DNA of 43,440 bases from TMED69 sp964642505 (GCA_964642505.1 CAZXQY010000009.1:1-43440); one strand, 5' to 3'; shown: positions 1 to 9,285, counted from the stretch's first letter. A program made the numbers and translations. Notes: generated by a model not told the origin, from the sequence alone.

Positions 1-1
1 C

Positions 2-1228
2 AGGTTTTTGATCATGTCGAGTGGCCCCTTGAGCCGGCCTAAATTACCGGCTATTCCGGGTATTGCAAATTTTAAGGGACACACGTTTCATACTAGCAGA
101 TGGGATTACGATTACACTGGTGGTGATTCAAACGGCGGACTCTCCCGGCTTTTTGATAAACGAGTCGGAATTATCGGCACGGGTGCGACCGCTATCCAAT
201 GTGTTTCTCATCTAGGTGCGTCGGCAAAAGAGCTCTACGTATTTCAGAGAACGCCGTCGGCTATCGACGAGAGGGGTAACAAACCGACCGACAAAATTTG
301 GGCCGATTCGTTGAAGCCTGGTTGGCACGCCGAACGGAACACTAATTTTGCCTCTATCCTGAGTGGGATACCTCAGGAGGTCGATCTGGTAAATGATAGA
401 TGGACTGATTTGTTCAAGGCCCTTAGCGAGTTAATGACTAGCGATCAGGCATTGTCGATGGAAGACATGGCCGTAATGGCTGAGATAGCCGATTATCAAA
501 AAATGAACAAATTAAGAGACCGAGTTGAGCAAACGGTCCGAGACACTGATACTGTTGAGGCCTTGAAACCTTGGTATAGACAGTGGTGCAAAAGGCCGGT
601 TTTTAATGATGAGTTTTTACCTACATTTAATCGGAAAAATGCACATCTAATCGATACGGGTGGTCAGGGAGTTGAGCGGGTTACCGAAAGTAGCGTCATA
701 GTTGATGGGGTCGAATACGAGGTGGATTGCCTTATCTTTGCGACCGGATTTGAAGTCGGAACCTCATATACACAACAGGCGGAGTTCGAACTTGTGGGTA
801 AAGACGGCGTTACTCTTACAAGTTATTGGAAGAATGGTATGCGTACCTATCACGGATTTCATGCTCATGGATTTCCTAATTGTTTCCATATGGGCTTGAC
901 TCAAACGGGCTTAGCTCCTTGCTTTACTTATATGTTGGACCATCAAGCTCAGAATGTGGCTTATATAATTGAAAAAACCCAGGCCCGTAATGCTAAAAGT
1001 GTACAAGCAAGTGCGGAGTCGGAAGCGGAATGGATTAAAATCGTTAGTCAGCCGACCTTCATGAGTGAATACCAAACTCATTGTACTCCTGGGTATTACA
1101 ATAACGAAGGGAAGAAGGGTGGCAAAGGGTTTTTAGAAGGACACTATCCAGAGGGTCCAGTGCAGTTTTACTCGATGTTAAAGAAATGGAGAGAAGAGGG
1201 AGGCTTAAAAGGTTTAGAATTTGAATAG
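2..1228 (+). CDS. Baeyer-Villiger-type flavin monooxygenase, 5' partial
   Basis: The reading frame is already open at base 2, so the gene begins upstream of the window; about 409 codons are visible. It would insert oxygen into a ketone (or oxidise a heteroatom) using FAD and NADPH in the cytoplasm. Visible marks are the type I BVMO fingerprint F-x-G-x3-H-x3-W-D (FKGHTFHTSRWD), a second Rossmann motif GTGATA, and the late ATGFEVGT motif. The N-terminal FAD-binding GxGxxG lies outside the window. It aligns almost residue for residue with the C-terminal two thirds of the 610-residue BVMO at 10537-12369, so the two are paralogues. It converges on the P450 gene with only 13 bp between stops. Substrate unknown. 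Confidence 0.9.
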   Translation, partial: RFLIMSSGPLSRPKLPAIPGIANFKGHTFHTSRWDYDYTGGDSNGGLSRLFDKRVGIIGTGATAIQCVSHLGASAKELYVFQRTPSAIDERGNKPTDKIWADSLKPGWHAERNTNFASILSGIPQEVDLVNDRWTDLFKALSELMTSDQALSMEDMAVMAEIADYQKMNKLRDRVEQTVRDTDTVEALKPWYRQWCKRPVFNDEFLPTFNRKNAHLIDTGGQGVERVTESSVIVDGVEYEVDCLIFATGFEVGTSYTQQAEFELVGKDGVTLTSYWKNGMRTYHGFHAHGFPNCFHMGLTQTGLAPCFTYMLDHQAQNVAYIIEKTQARNAKSVQASAESEAEWIKIVSQPTFMSEYQTHCTPGYYNNEGKKGGKGFLEGHYPEGPVQFYSMLKKWREEGGLKGLEFE

Positions 1229-1241
1229 GAGGCGGTGAGGC

Positions 1242-2504
1242 TTAGGAAGTGTCTGACAAGCCCACACGGAGGCTAGTGAATCCACTAAAAAAAGGAAGTA
1301 TGCGGCGAACGGGTGGCGTGTCTGGGCTTAAATGGATTAGAGGATATTTAGCCAAAAGTTCTCGAAGAGCTATTCGAGTCTCTAATCGAGCTAAAGCAGC
1401 ACCGAGACAGACGTGGATGCCGGTACCGAAAGACAAATGATCATTGCTTTTGCGATCTAAATTAAATCTGTGAGGTTGTGGGAATTTTTCTGGATCGTGG
1501 TTAGCGGCTGAGAGGGAAGCAGTAATGGTCTTGTTGGCTTCGACTAAATACCCGTTAAGCGAGGTGTCTTTTTTGGCGATACGTCCGGTTTCCGATATCG
1601 GGCAATCAAATCTCAACATTTCCTCTACGGCGTTGTCTATTAAATCTGGATTTTTGAGCAATTGTCCTAGCGAATCTCGGTGACTCAATAGTGCGTAGAG
1701 ACCGTTTCCAATTAGGTCGGATGTCGTGACATTTCCGGCAACCATTATCTGTATACATAAACTTATAATTTCAAGGTCATTTATTTGACCGTCCTTTTCT
1801 TTTGCTTCTACCATCACTGAAATAAGGTTGGAGCCACTACTTCCTTGATTCTTAATAACAGCATCTTTGAATTCCTTGGACATTTTAATGAAAGCCGAAC
1901 GTAAATTCTCTCGTATATCTGGACTGCGTTCTGGGTCATAGCCCATTAGTATATCCTCAGACCATTTTCTGAATTCGTCAGGAGAATCTTCGGGCATTCC
2001 CAGCATCGTTAGGATGACTAATGTAGATAAGGGGGCTGCAAAGTCTTTGATGAGATCGATATCTTTTTTGCCGACAAAGGAATCTAGTAACTTTTCAGTA
2101 ATAACCTCAATCGGAAGTCGCATATTTTCTACGGCCCGGGGTGTAAAAAACCTATTTATTAAACTTCGAACGCGTCTGTGGTCGGGATCGTCCAGCAGGA
2201 CCAAAGGCGGTTCGTATGCCATATCACCTTGATAAGACTCCAGCCCGGTCGCGGCAATTTTACGCATATAGCTGTCTATTGCGCTGAATTCCGGGTTAAC
2301 ACTAAAGTCTGGGTTTTTCAGGGCTGTCCTTACGTCGTCAAATTTGGTTAAAAGTATTCGCCCATATTCACAATCGTCGTAGCGTGGGGCTTGAGAGCGA
2401 AGTTTATCGTAGATGAGCTGTCTGTTTTCTACGAACTGGTTGTGGTGCGGCGTAAGCGATCGGCCTTGTGGTAATTTTCTAGTCGATCGGTTTTTGTTCA
2501 CCAT
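1242..2504 (-). CDS. Cytochrome P450
   Basis: A 420-residue bacterial class I-type P450, soluble with no membrane anchor. It hydroxylates a substrate using electrons from a separate ferredoxin/reductase, neither of which is in the window. Hallmarks: I-helix AG-x-x-T (A256-G257...T260), K-helix E-x-x-R (E295...R298), and the heme loop FGTGIHVCLG with the thiolate ligand Cys366. Length is normal. The ATG start is preceded by a purine-rich GAGAATGGA. Neighbouring BVMO genes suggest a shared oxidative route on an alicyclic or terpenoid substrate, which is inference. The exact CYP family cannot be assigned by eye. Confidence 0.95.
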   Translation of the reverse strand: MVNKNRSTRKLPQGRSLTPHHNQFVENRQLIYDKLRSQAPRYDDCEYGRILLTKFDDVRTALKNPDFSVNPEFSAIDSYMRKIAATGLESYQGDMAYEPPLVLLDDPDHRRVRSLINRFFTPRAVENMRLPIEVITEKLLDSFVGKKDIDLIKDFAAPLSTLVILTMLGMPEDSPDEFRKWSEDILMGYDPERSPDIRENLRSAFIKMSKEFKDAVIKNQGSSGSNLISVMVEAKEKDGQINDLEIISLCIQIMVAGNVTTSDLIGNGLYALLSHRDSLGQLLKNPDLIDNAVEEMLRFDCPISETGRIAKKDTSLNGYLVEANKTITASLSAANHDPEKFPQPHRFNLDRKSNDHLSFGTGIHVCLGAALARLETRIALRELLAKYPLIHLSPDTPPVRRILPFFSGFTSLRVGLSDTS

Positions 2505-2593
2505 TCCATTCTCTATCCAAGGTTACACACTTATTTGGAAAAACGACGTGTAATAGCTTTCTCTAATTTGTCTTTGATTTTCGGGGGCGAATC

Positions 2594-3277
2594 TTAATCA
2601 GGTTTCTCGTATCCCAATCTTTCGTAGTATTTTGCTGGAATGTCTTTCTTATTTTTATAGCATACGACTGAGCAATGATCTTTGCCTAATTTTTCGGCGG
2701 GTTCGACTACAATGAAGGGGGATCCTGTATCTTCTATATCAATCCGTTCCATTGCCGATTCATGAGCGCAATAAACCGGGAAATCCGGTGTGTTGTAATT
2801 TAGTCGATGAGGTTTTTCCATTTTTAGGAAGGCGTTTTCTCCTTCGTAGAGTCCTTCTTGGATCAACCTACCTCCACTACCACACGGTTTCATTTTCACT
2901 GTTATTTTTTCTTGATCTTCCGTTATCTCTAGAGGCTGTAAATGGCCGTGGAGACCTGACACGAACATTTTCACTTTAGCACGCAAATCTTTTGCGTTTT
3001 CATCCATTTTCTTTCGTAATGGAGTCCACCACGCTCTGCATCCCTCTGTCATAATCTCCTCAAGTACATCATCCCCATACTTTTTCCCCACTTCGCTAAG
3101 TGTTGCGGTAATCCAATTTCTATACAAATCGTGCATAGCCAGGAATTCGTTGTACATTTTTTTTGAGAGTTTTTTTGCTTTTTCTGTATCCTGTTCTTCG
3201 ATAGCCTCAAAAAGTTTGTCGAGTGTCCGTTTTTCCATCTGCAGAATTTCTTCGTTTGAAAAAAAATTATCTGACAT
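2594..3277 (-). CDS. Unrecognised soluble protein with conserved-looking Cys/His residues
   Basis: A 227-residue protein I do not recognise with confidence. The N-terminal ~110 residues are helical and highly charged. The C-terminal half carries CGSGG (Cys132), YCAHE (Cys170, His172) and an HCSVVC pair (Cys202, Cys206), with HGH at 110-112, a set that could bind a metal or act as a thiol site. No signal peptide or membrane segment is apparent. The ATG start has a good ribosome-binding site (GAGGTAGG). It lies between the P450 and a DUF1326 gene on the same strand. A resemblance to the L-2-amino-thiazoline-4-carboxylate hydrolase-like family crossed my mind but is not supported well enough to assign. 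Confidence 0.75.
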   Translation of the reverse strand: MSDNFFSNEEILQMEKRTLDKLFEAIEEQDTEKAKKLSKKMYNEFLAMHDLYRNWITATLSEVGKKYGDDVLEEIMTEGCRAWWTPLRKKMDENAKDLRAKVKMFVSGLHGHLQPLEITEDQEKITVKMKPCGSGGRLIQEGLYEGENAFLKMEKPHRLNYNTPDFPVYCAHESAMERIDIEDTGSPFIVVEPAEKLGKDHCSVVCYKNKKDIPAKYYERLGYEKPD

Positions 3278-3325
3278 GATTGCCTACCTCTTTTCTCAGT
3301 AGTTTTGTAAATAGATTATGGTTCT

Positions 3326-3958
3326 CTAGGCGGAACCAGAGGTAACCATGCGCGACGTAAAGCCGTTTGTTCCGCTGTGGGAAAATCCACCGCTTGAGCT
3401 AGAGTGCTTGTGAATCACAGATTCGTATTGTACATAATCATAAAAAGCTTTGTTTGGAAGGCCTTTAATTGAAATGGGCTTCCCGTCCAATCCTGGGAGC
3501 AAAGAAATTTTAACTGTCGATTCAGGAACCTTGAACATCACAGTTTGTTCACTTCTTTCTACGGATAATGGGGCGCGTTCGATTAGGTGAGATAATTTTT
3601 TAAATCCGCCAAAGGCAGTACTGAGTAAGATATCGAAGGTTTTTTGTTGCTGTTCTGAAATCGAATCGTCAACATAGATACGAGTCCATTTACCCATCAG
3701 GAAAGTTGCGACAAAGCTGATGCCTGATAAATCGTAACCGTCAATCTCGCCATTAGTGAGTTGGATTAGTCGAGAGCCCTCGCATTTCATTTTGGTTCGG
3801 CGACCGAAGTTACAGGGGCAGGGGATCGCGCAACCGCAAGCTTCTGCTATGTCAGCCTCAAATTTCCAGTGATGAGTTTTTTGTTGACCAGTCACAACCG
3901 CTGACCCAGCTAGCAGGGTAGTAGCGCCCAGATATTTTACGAATTCGCGTCTTTCCAT
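3326..3958 (-). CDS. DUF1326 family protein with Tat-like signal
   Basis: A 210-residue protein whose N-terminus (RREFVK followed by a hydrophobic stretch to about residue 24) looks like a twin-arginine signal, so it is probably folded in the cytoplasm and exported. The mature part opens with the Cys cluster typical of DUF1326: ACGCAIPCPC (Cys41, 43, 47, 49), which probably binds a metal or undergoes redox chemistry. The biochemical function of the family is unknown. A second, cytoplasmic-looking DUF1326 protein sits at 27258-27875 beside its usual DUF2182 partner; this copy has no adjacent DUF2182. The tail after about residue 180 is Ser/Gly-rich. The Shine-Dalgarno sequence is weak. Confidence 0.85.
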   Translation of the reverse strand: MERREFVKYLGATTLLAGSAVVTGQQKTHHWKFEADIAEACGCAIPCPCNFGRRTKMKCEGSRLIQLTNGEIDGYDLSGISFVATFLMGKWTRIYVDDSISEQQQKTFDILLSTAFGGFKKLSHLIERAPLSVERSEQTVMFKVPESTVKISLLPGLDGKPISIKGLPNKAFYDYVQYESVIHKHSSSSGGFSHSGTNGFTSRMVTSGSA

Positions 3959-4130
3959 GGTTTTATTCTCGATGTTGATGGTGATGAAAATCTACTCAAT
4001 AAAAGGTGTGGCGTCCACTATTTTATTACATAAACGTCGATAATTAGATGAATGAAATCGGTTGTGAATTGCTATAGATAGGTTAATCTGATGGGATGGT
4101 TTCTATATAAATTTGATTTGGAGGCTACAC

Positions 4131-5507
4131 ATGAGCCAGTTGTGGAACAAGAAAGCTTCGGGTTTGGCTAATCTCATCAAGAAAGGGGATGTTTCCTGCT
4201 TGGAAGTGATCGAATCTCACCTAGACCGAATTTCCGAAGTGAATCCTTACTTAAATGCTATCACATTAATATTGGAAGAATCCGCGTTAAAGGCGGCGAG
4301 GGAGGCGGATACCGCGTCTGAAGAAGAAAGAATTAGACCGCTTCACGGTGTTCCGTTTACAGTAAAAGAGAATATAGATTTTCTGGGTACACCGACAACG
4401 AATGGATTACCTAAGTTATCCGAAGCGATGCCTTCTAGAAATGATCCTATTGTGGGAAGAATGATTGGTGCGGGTGCTATTCCGATAGGGAGAACAAATC
4501 TGCCAGAAATGGGGATGCGTCTTGATACGGATAACCCATTACGGGGTAGGACTATAAACCCATGGAATGCCAATCTGACACCCGGTGGTTCAAGTGGGGG
4601 GGAGGCGGTTGCGCTCGCGACAGGGATGACTCCTCTGGGTTTAGGTAACGATATCGGAGGTTCGCTCAGGAATCCCGCGTATTGCTGTGGTATAACTTCA
4701 CTGAAACCTTCGATGGGAAGAGTACCTTGGGCCCCTTCCTTAGAACCTGTGGATATGGGTATTCCTAGAGTATTATTATCAAACGGTCCAATGGCCAGGT
4801 CAGTGAATGATTTGAGTTTGGCGCTATCGATTTTAGAGGGGAGACATATTGCCGACCCGGAATCAGTAGACGTTCCGATATTTGGTCCTATTCCTAAAGA
4901 GAAAAAAGTAGCGTTGGTGAAGAGTTTGCCTGCGATAGAGTTACCAGGTTCGACGATAGAAGCTGTAGACAAGGCAGGGGAGATATTGCGCAGCCAAGGG
5001 TGGATCGCGGAGGAGGTAGAGGCGCCAGAATTAGATCGGGTACACGAAGTATGGGGAACTATCCTAGCGCCTTTAACCGCAAGTATTCCTAGAGAATTAT
5101 TTAAAAAAGAAACCAGTGAATATTTAGATCGAATCTCAGTTTCTGATAATAGTATAAATTTGTGGGACGCGCTGACAGAACGACAACGATTGAGACGAGT
5201 GTACTCTGAGTTTTTTAGTGAATACACAGTCTGTGTGGGGCCTATATGGGGAAATTTACCCTGGCCAATAGATACTGATCTTGATCCAGATATAGGGGAT
5301 GACACTTTAAGAAAAAGTTTTTCGTTCATCGTACCCGGGAATTGTCTGGGCATTCCCGCAGTGGCTCTACCGATCGGTGTGGTGGACGGCTTGCCAACAG
5401 GAATCCAGATATATTCAGAATTATATAGGGACGATCTTTGTCTCATGGCAGCGGAAATCATCGAGTCGCATTGTGAGCGATTGACACCAATAGAGCCGGT
5501 GATTTAA
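4131..5507 (+). CDS. Amidase, amidase-signature family
   Basis: A 458-residue amidase that would hydrolyse an amide to a carboxylate and ammonia or amine. The Ser-cisSer-Lys triad is visible: Lys79 in PFTVKENID, Ser154 in GGSSGGE, and nucleophile Ser178 in DIGGSLR. The spacings (75 and 24) equal those of the well-known fatty acid amide hydrolase triad. The start is the ATG at 4131, preceded by TTGGAGG; an upstream in-frame TTG at 4113 overlaps that ribosome-binding site and is not used. It is first in a (+) run with the phosphotransferase and isomerase-like genes. Substrate unknown; a paralogue lies at 34603-36036. Confidence 0.93.
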   Translation: MSQLWNKKASGLANLIKKGDVSCLEVIESHLDRISEVNPYLNAITLILEESALKAAREADTASEEERIRPLHGVPFTVKENIDFLGTPTTNGLPKLSEAMPSRNDPIVGRMIGAGAIPIGRTNLPEMGMRLDTDNPLRGRTINPWNANLTPGGSSGGEAVALATGMTPLGLGNDIGGSLRNPAYCCGITSLKPSMGRVPWAPSLEPVDMGIPRVLLSNGPMARSVNDLSLALSILEGRHIADPESVDVPIFGPIPKEKKVALVKSLPAIELPGSTIEAVDKAGEILRSQGWIAEEVEAPELDRVHEVWGTILAPLTASIPRELFKKETSEYLDRISVSDNSINLWDALTERQRLRRVYSEFFSEYTVCVGPIWGNLPWPIDTDLDPDIGDDTLRKSFSFIVPGNCLGIPAVALPIGVVDGLPTGIQIYSELYRDDLCLMAAEIIESHCERLTPIEPVI

Positions 5508-5573
5508 ATTCCTTTTCCAGAATCTGTCCTGGAAGGAAGAAAGTAGAGAAGATTGAAGATAGGTGAGCAGTTT

Positions 5574-6641
5574 ATGAAGGTAGGAAAAGACTCTTCGGAA
5601 GTCATGATCGGGCTTCAACCTGAGGGGTATAATGTGGCTGAGGTCGAGAAATGGGTCGAATCGCACGTTGATCAGCTTTCGCCACCGTTTCGGTGGGTTC
5701 GACTGGAAGGTGGTCATTCGAATTTGACTTATCGGATAGAAGACAAAAACGGACAAAAGGCTGTTATCAGGCGGCCGCCCCTAGGTCAGCTTTTACCTAA
5801 AGCTCACGATATGGGTCGGGAATGGGCGATTATATCTGCTTTGGGAAAGACTTCAGTTCCGGTAGCACCCGCACTAGGCTTTTGCCCTGGCCCGGAAGTC
5901 ACTGGTGCCCATTTTTACATTATGGGGCTCGTCGGAGGACGAGCCTTGTACAGTGCTGAGGATACGCTGGGATGGGTGCCTGAGGACAAACGAAAAGAAC
6001 TTGCAGAATCATTCATTACTGTCTTAGCTAATTTGCATTCCCTAGATCCAGATTCGATTGGATTGGAGGGACTAGGAAAGAAAGAGAACTATATAGGCCG
6101 TCAACTAAAAACTTGGTATCGTTCTTGGAATTCGTCTGTTGAGGCAGCGCAATATGACGATTCGCGTTTACACGAAATGCAGCGATTTTTAAGTGCGAAT
6201 ATTCCCGAGCAAGGACCCGCCCGAGTAGTCCATGGAGATTATGGTCTACATAATTGTTTGGTCGGTTCTAATTCAAGAATATCGGCGGTACTAGACTGGG
6301 AAATTTCGACGTTGGGTGATCCACTGGCAGATCTCGCCTATGCGTTAAATCAGTGGGCCCTACCGGAAGACGATACACCTGGCAGAGACAACGCAGCGAC
6401 CGCTCTTCCCGGATTTCCTAGCAGAGAAGCACTTGCAACGCTTTATGCTGACAAAACAGGTCGAGATCTTTCACTTTTAAATTTTTATGCTGCGTTTAAT
6501 TGGTGTAAATCCGCCATGATTATACATGGAGTTTTCGCGCGTTATCGAGAGGGGAAAAAGGCGACAGACGGCGTTGATATGGAGGATTTGCGGGAAAGAA
6601 TTGGTCGATGTATCGATCTTGCAGAAGTGGCTTTAAAATAG
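5574..6641 (+). CDS. Phosphotransferase family protein (APH-like kinase fold, ACAD10/11-like)
   Basis: A 355-residue protein of the aminoglycoside phosphotransferase/choline-kinase fold. The catalytic loop HGDYGLHNCL and the metal-binding VLDWEISTLGDP are intact, so it is likely an active kinase. Close relatives are usually found beside acyl-CoA dehydrogenases and are thought to phosphorylate hydroxy-acyl substrates rather than antibiotics; that role is inferred from family knowledge. I chose the ATG at 5574 with AGGTGAG upstream rather than the in-frame TTG at 5553. It follows the amidase by 66 bp and probably shares its transcript. Confidence 0.88.
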   Translation: MKVGKDSSEVMIGLQPEGYNVAEVEKWVESHVDQLSPPFRWVRLEGGHSNLTYRIEDKNGQKAVIRRPPLGQLLPKAHDMGREWAIISALGKTSVPVAPALGFCPGPEVTGAHFYIMGLVGGRALYSAEDTLGWVPEDKRKELAESFITVLANLHSLDPDSIGLEGLGKKENYIGRQLKTWYRSWNSSVEAAQYDDSRLHEMQRFLSANIPEQGPARVVHGDYGLHNCLVGSNSRISAVLDWEISTLGDPLADLAYALNQWALPEDDTPGRDNAATALPGFPSREALATLYADKTGRDLSLLNFYAAFNWCKSAMIIHGVFARYREGKKATDGVDMEDLRERIGRCIDLAEVALK

Positions 6642-6665
6642 AATTAGTAATTTACCCAATTGATT

Positions 6666-7535
6666 ATGGAAGTACCCATATTTATCGCAAGTTACTGGAC
6701 GTTGGCCGGAGATGTCGTTCCTCTTGGGAATCCTGATCAAGAGGCGAGCTCGCATGGTTTGACCGAGAGAGTGGAGGTAGCGGCGAAGGCAGGCTACTGT
6801 GGGATTGGATTAATGAGATCGGATTTACTCAAGATTCTACGAAAGCATAGTTACTCAGAAATAAAGTCGATCCTAACTGATCACGAAATGCGATATTTGG
6901 AACTGGAATTCCTCGTCGGCTGGATGGGGGATAGCAATGAGCATGACGAATCTGAGGTTGTGTTGAGCGATATGCTTAATGCTGCTGAACGTTTAGGTGT
7001 ACGACATTTGAAAGTAGGACCGGATATGGGCGCGAGAGAATGGCCCATGGATCGGATGATAGAACGGTTTTTTGGCCTATGTGATCGCGCGAAGCGAGTG
7101 GGAACTTCCATTTCCCTCGAATTAATGCCTTGGAGCAATATTCGTGATTTGAAAACAGCTATAGCGGTAGTTTCAGGAGCCGGTTGCAAAAACGGTGGAA
7201 TACTACTCGATATTTGGCATATTGCCAGAGGAGGAATAGAGTATAGCGAGGTAAGTCAAATTCCGGCCGGACTGATCAATTACGTTGAAATCAATGATGC
7301 TGACAAAAACGTTCAAGGAACTTTGTTGGAAGATACACTCGATAATCGAAAATTCTGTGGAGAAGGCCATCTGGACCTATCAGGTTTTTTCGGTGCACTG
7401 ACTGTGCAGGGTTATAAAGGTCCGATCGGCATTGAAATTCTTTCAAAAGTACAGCGGAAGAGGCCTTTTGCCGACGTTGCCCATGATGCAATCAGAACTG
7501 CGCGCCGAGAATTCGATAAGACTCGAGGTGTGTAA
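6666..7535 (+). CDS. Sugar phosphate isomerase/epimerase family protein (xylose isomerase-like TIM barrel)
   Basis: A 290-residue AP-endonuclease-2/xylose-isomerase-like TIM barrel. Acidic and His residues at barrel strand ends are typical of the divalent metal site: SLELMPW, LLDIWHIARGG and INYVEINDAD, ending with GPIGIEIL. Members isomerise or epimerise sugars or process inositol- and hydroxypyruvate-like substrates; the substrate here is unknown. The ATG at 6666 is preferred over the TTG at 6660, though neither has a clear Shine-Dalgarno sequence. It lies 24 bp after the phosphotransferase gene and closes this (+) cluster. Confidence 0.85.
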   Translation: MEVPIFIASYWTLAGDVVPLGNPDQEASSHGLTERVEVAAKAGYCGIGLMRSDLLKILRKHSYSEIKSILTDHEMRYLELEFLVGWMGDSNEHDESEVVLSDMLNAAERLGVRHLKVGPDMGAREWPMDRMIERFFGLCDRAKRVGTSISLELMPWSNIRDLKTAIAVVSGAGCKNGGILLDIWHIARGGIEYSEVSQIPAGLINYVEINDADKNVQGTLLEDTLDNRKFCGEGHLDLSGFFGALTVQGYKGPIGIEILSKVQRKRPFADVAHDAIRTARREFDKTRGV

Positions 7536-7724
7536 GATTAGCCTTGAAGAAAAAATAATTCATACGTCGAATTTAAAGATTTTAGTTTAAGAAGTTTGTT
7601 TTCTTTATTCGGACCGCATCGGGGTTTGGAAGTAAATCTAGTTTATTTTTGGTCTGATTTATGTTGTTGGATTAACTGAAGAATTTGAAGGGTTGGTGAT
7701 TTCCATCTTCTGCATATTGTCCAT

Positions 7725-7940
7725 TTAAAAGCGGAACAATTTGAATAGAAGGCTAATAACGATACTTACTATCGCACATGTGGCTATCGGAAAATACAAA
7801 GAAAACAGGTCCCCTTTGAAAGTTAAATCTCCAGGTAACTTTCCAATAGGCAGGCTTTTCAGATAAGGATATATTAGTCCCATAGCTATCATTATCAAGC
7901 CTACTATAATCAGTATTTTTGCATCTCGTCTGGGGATTAT
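7725..7940 (-). CDS. DUF2905 small membrane protein, no canonical start codon
   Basis: A 71-codon frame matching the DUF2905 family closely: a hydrophobic helix (AKILIIVGLIMIAMGLIY), the conserved IGKLPGDL and LYFPIAT motifs, then a second hydrophobic helix ending in a basic tail. Two transmembrane segments are expected in the inner membrane; function unknown. An in-frame TAA lies just upstream of codons CCT AGA ATA ATC, and no ATG, GTG or TTG occurs before the first helix. The most upstream usable codon is ATA at 7938-7940, overlapping the TAA of the SnoaL-like gene, suggesting translational coupling or an ATG that mutated to ATA. A TTG inside the first helix is a poorer alternative. Confidence 0.75.
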   Translation of the reverse strand: MIPRRDAKILIIVGLIMIAMGLIYPYLKSLPIGKLPGDLTFKGDLFSLYFPIATCAIVSIVISLLFKLFRF

Positions 7941-8368
7941 TCTAGGTTAATAGGTAACTCGTCCATCCGAACGGCCTCAAACGAGCGAGATTTAAATTTC
8001 CAAGTGTCGTTTTCATATGCGTATTCGTCCGCATAAAAACCGGTACCGATCCAGTCCATATTCTTTTCGGCACTTCTAAGATCAAGATAACAGCGGCCAC
8101 GAGCAGCTGAGGCATTGATAATGTCCACTACGACATTATGTATATATGGTCTTGGCTTAAAGTTCATGGCACTGGAAAAAAATTCTAACAAGGCATCGTG
8201 TCCTGAGATAATAGTTTTTTCCCCTCCAATTAAGGCAGAAAATTGCCCATCTTTTGAAAAAAGAGAAACAAGGTTTTTAATATCCTCTCTCCATACACAG
8301 TCACAATAGCGAGCTGGGAGTTCGCCGATTTCTAATTTATCGCTTAGGCATTTTAATGTTTGGTTCAT
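7937..8368 (-). CDS. SnoaL-like / NTF2-fold nuclear transport factor family protein
   Basis: A 143-residue protein of the SnoaL-like (NTF2) fold: an N-terminal helix pair, YCDCVWREDIKNLVSLFSKDG, ISGHDALLEFF, and a C-terminal curved sheet ending near WKFKSRSF. Members are small dehydratases, isomerases or non-catalytic partners of ring-hydroxylating oxygenases; the role here is unknown. The ATG start has no strong ribosome-binding site. Its stop codon overlaps the presumed start of the DUF2905 gene. It lies downstream of the desaturase-like gene on the same strand. Confidence 0.82.
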   Translation of the reverse strand: MNQTLKCLSDKLEIGELPARYCDCVWREDIKNLVSLFSKDGQFSALIGGEKTIISGHDALLEFFSSAMNFKPRPYIHNVVVDIINASAARGRCYLDLRSAEKNMDWIGTGFYADEYAYENDTWKFKSRSFEAVRMDELPINLE

Positions 8369-8406
8369 GATGCGCGTTTACTTTATGGTCGGTCCAGACG
8401 ATTTAG

Positions 8407-9285
8407 CTACTTTATTCCGGTTAAAAAAGTACCCCATTTTATTTGAGATGCTGGAAAAACTTCCTTGGCTACTTCCCAAACTTTATCATATCTGTACCAT
8501 GGTAAGCCGGGGTAAGTGTGATGCATAAGATGCCGTGCTTGGCCTAACATAAGAAGTCGCTGTAAAAAGTTTGTATCTCGAATCATGCCTGTCGCGCCGA
8601 TGGGATCGTTTTTTTGCTCTACACCCTCTGGGTGATGAATGTCGGCGAAAAGGTATACCAATACGATACGGCCTAACGCCAGCGGCAAAACGTAGCAGAC
8701 GATGAACTCTTTCAAAAATTCTGAAGTTAATCCCAAGAAAAAAACGGAAAGATAAAAAAACAATCCGACTACGAATCGAATTCTTTCTCCCCTAGGTCGC
8801 TGGCTCCATACGCTGAAATAGAATTTTGTCCAGAGTATGTCTAAAAATACCCATCTAACAATTCTTCTATGCAGTGGTCCAGATAGAAAAGGTAGATCCG
8901 GATCCGATAGTATTTCACCGGTATAGCGATGATGGCCTGCAACGTGTAAGTATCTATAAAGTTCTGTATTGAAACCCGGTAATATTAGTTGAGCGGACAT
9001 AGTGCCTAACCAGTCATTAATTTTCTTTTTGCTAGAAAGTGACCGATGGGTCGCTTCATGGATAGGAGTAAAACTATAAAATATGAGAGCGCTATTAATT
9101 AGTACAACCCAAACTGGATTTATAAACCCCTCTAGATACCAATAGGTAGTCAGGAAGAACCCACCTATTGAGGCGAAGATTAGAAAGACTGTCGGTAAGG
9201 CAAGTTGGGGAACCTCGAAAACACCCGCTAGCTCAGGGTTTTCTCTAACCTGCTTTATTAATCTCCTTTGTATTAAAGCTTCCAT
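8407..9285 (-). CDS. Fatty acid desaturase / hydroxylase family membrane di-iron protein
   Basis: A 292-residue integral membrane protein with the three His boxes of the desaturase superfamily: HEATH (76-80), HVAGHH (114-119) and HLMHH (252-256), plus an extra DIHH at 216-218. These bind a di-iron centre used for O2-dependent desaturation or hydroxylation of a lipid or terpenoid. Hydrophobic helices flank the boxes. I place the start at the ATG at 9285 because TTGGAGG lies directly upstream; the in-frame TTG at 9300 is part of that site. Substrate cannot be told from sequence. A decayed relative may be present at 32549-32668. Confidence 0.9.
   Translation of the reverse strand: MEALIQRRLIKQVRENPELAGVFEVPQLALPTVFLIFASIGGFFLTTYWYLEGFINPVWVVLINSALIFYSFTPIHEATHRSLSSKKKINDWLGTMSAQLILPGFNTELYRYLHVAGHHRYTGEILSDPDLPFLSGPLHRRIVRWVFLDILWTKFYFSVWSQRPRGERIRFVVGLFFYLSVFFLGLTSEFLKEFIVCYVLPLALGRIVLVYLFADIHHPEGVEQKNDPIGATGMIRDTNFLQRLLMLGQARHLMHHTYPGLPWYRYDKVWEVAKEVFPASQIKWGTFLTGIK

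Noticed and set aside
4343..5461. 372-codon minus-strand frame inside the amidase gene
   Set aside because: It is the antisense shadow of a clear amidase with an intact catalytic triad and has no domain of its own.
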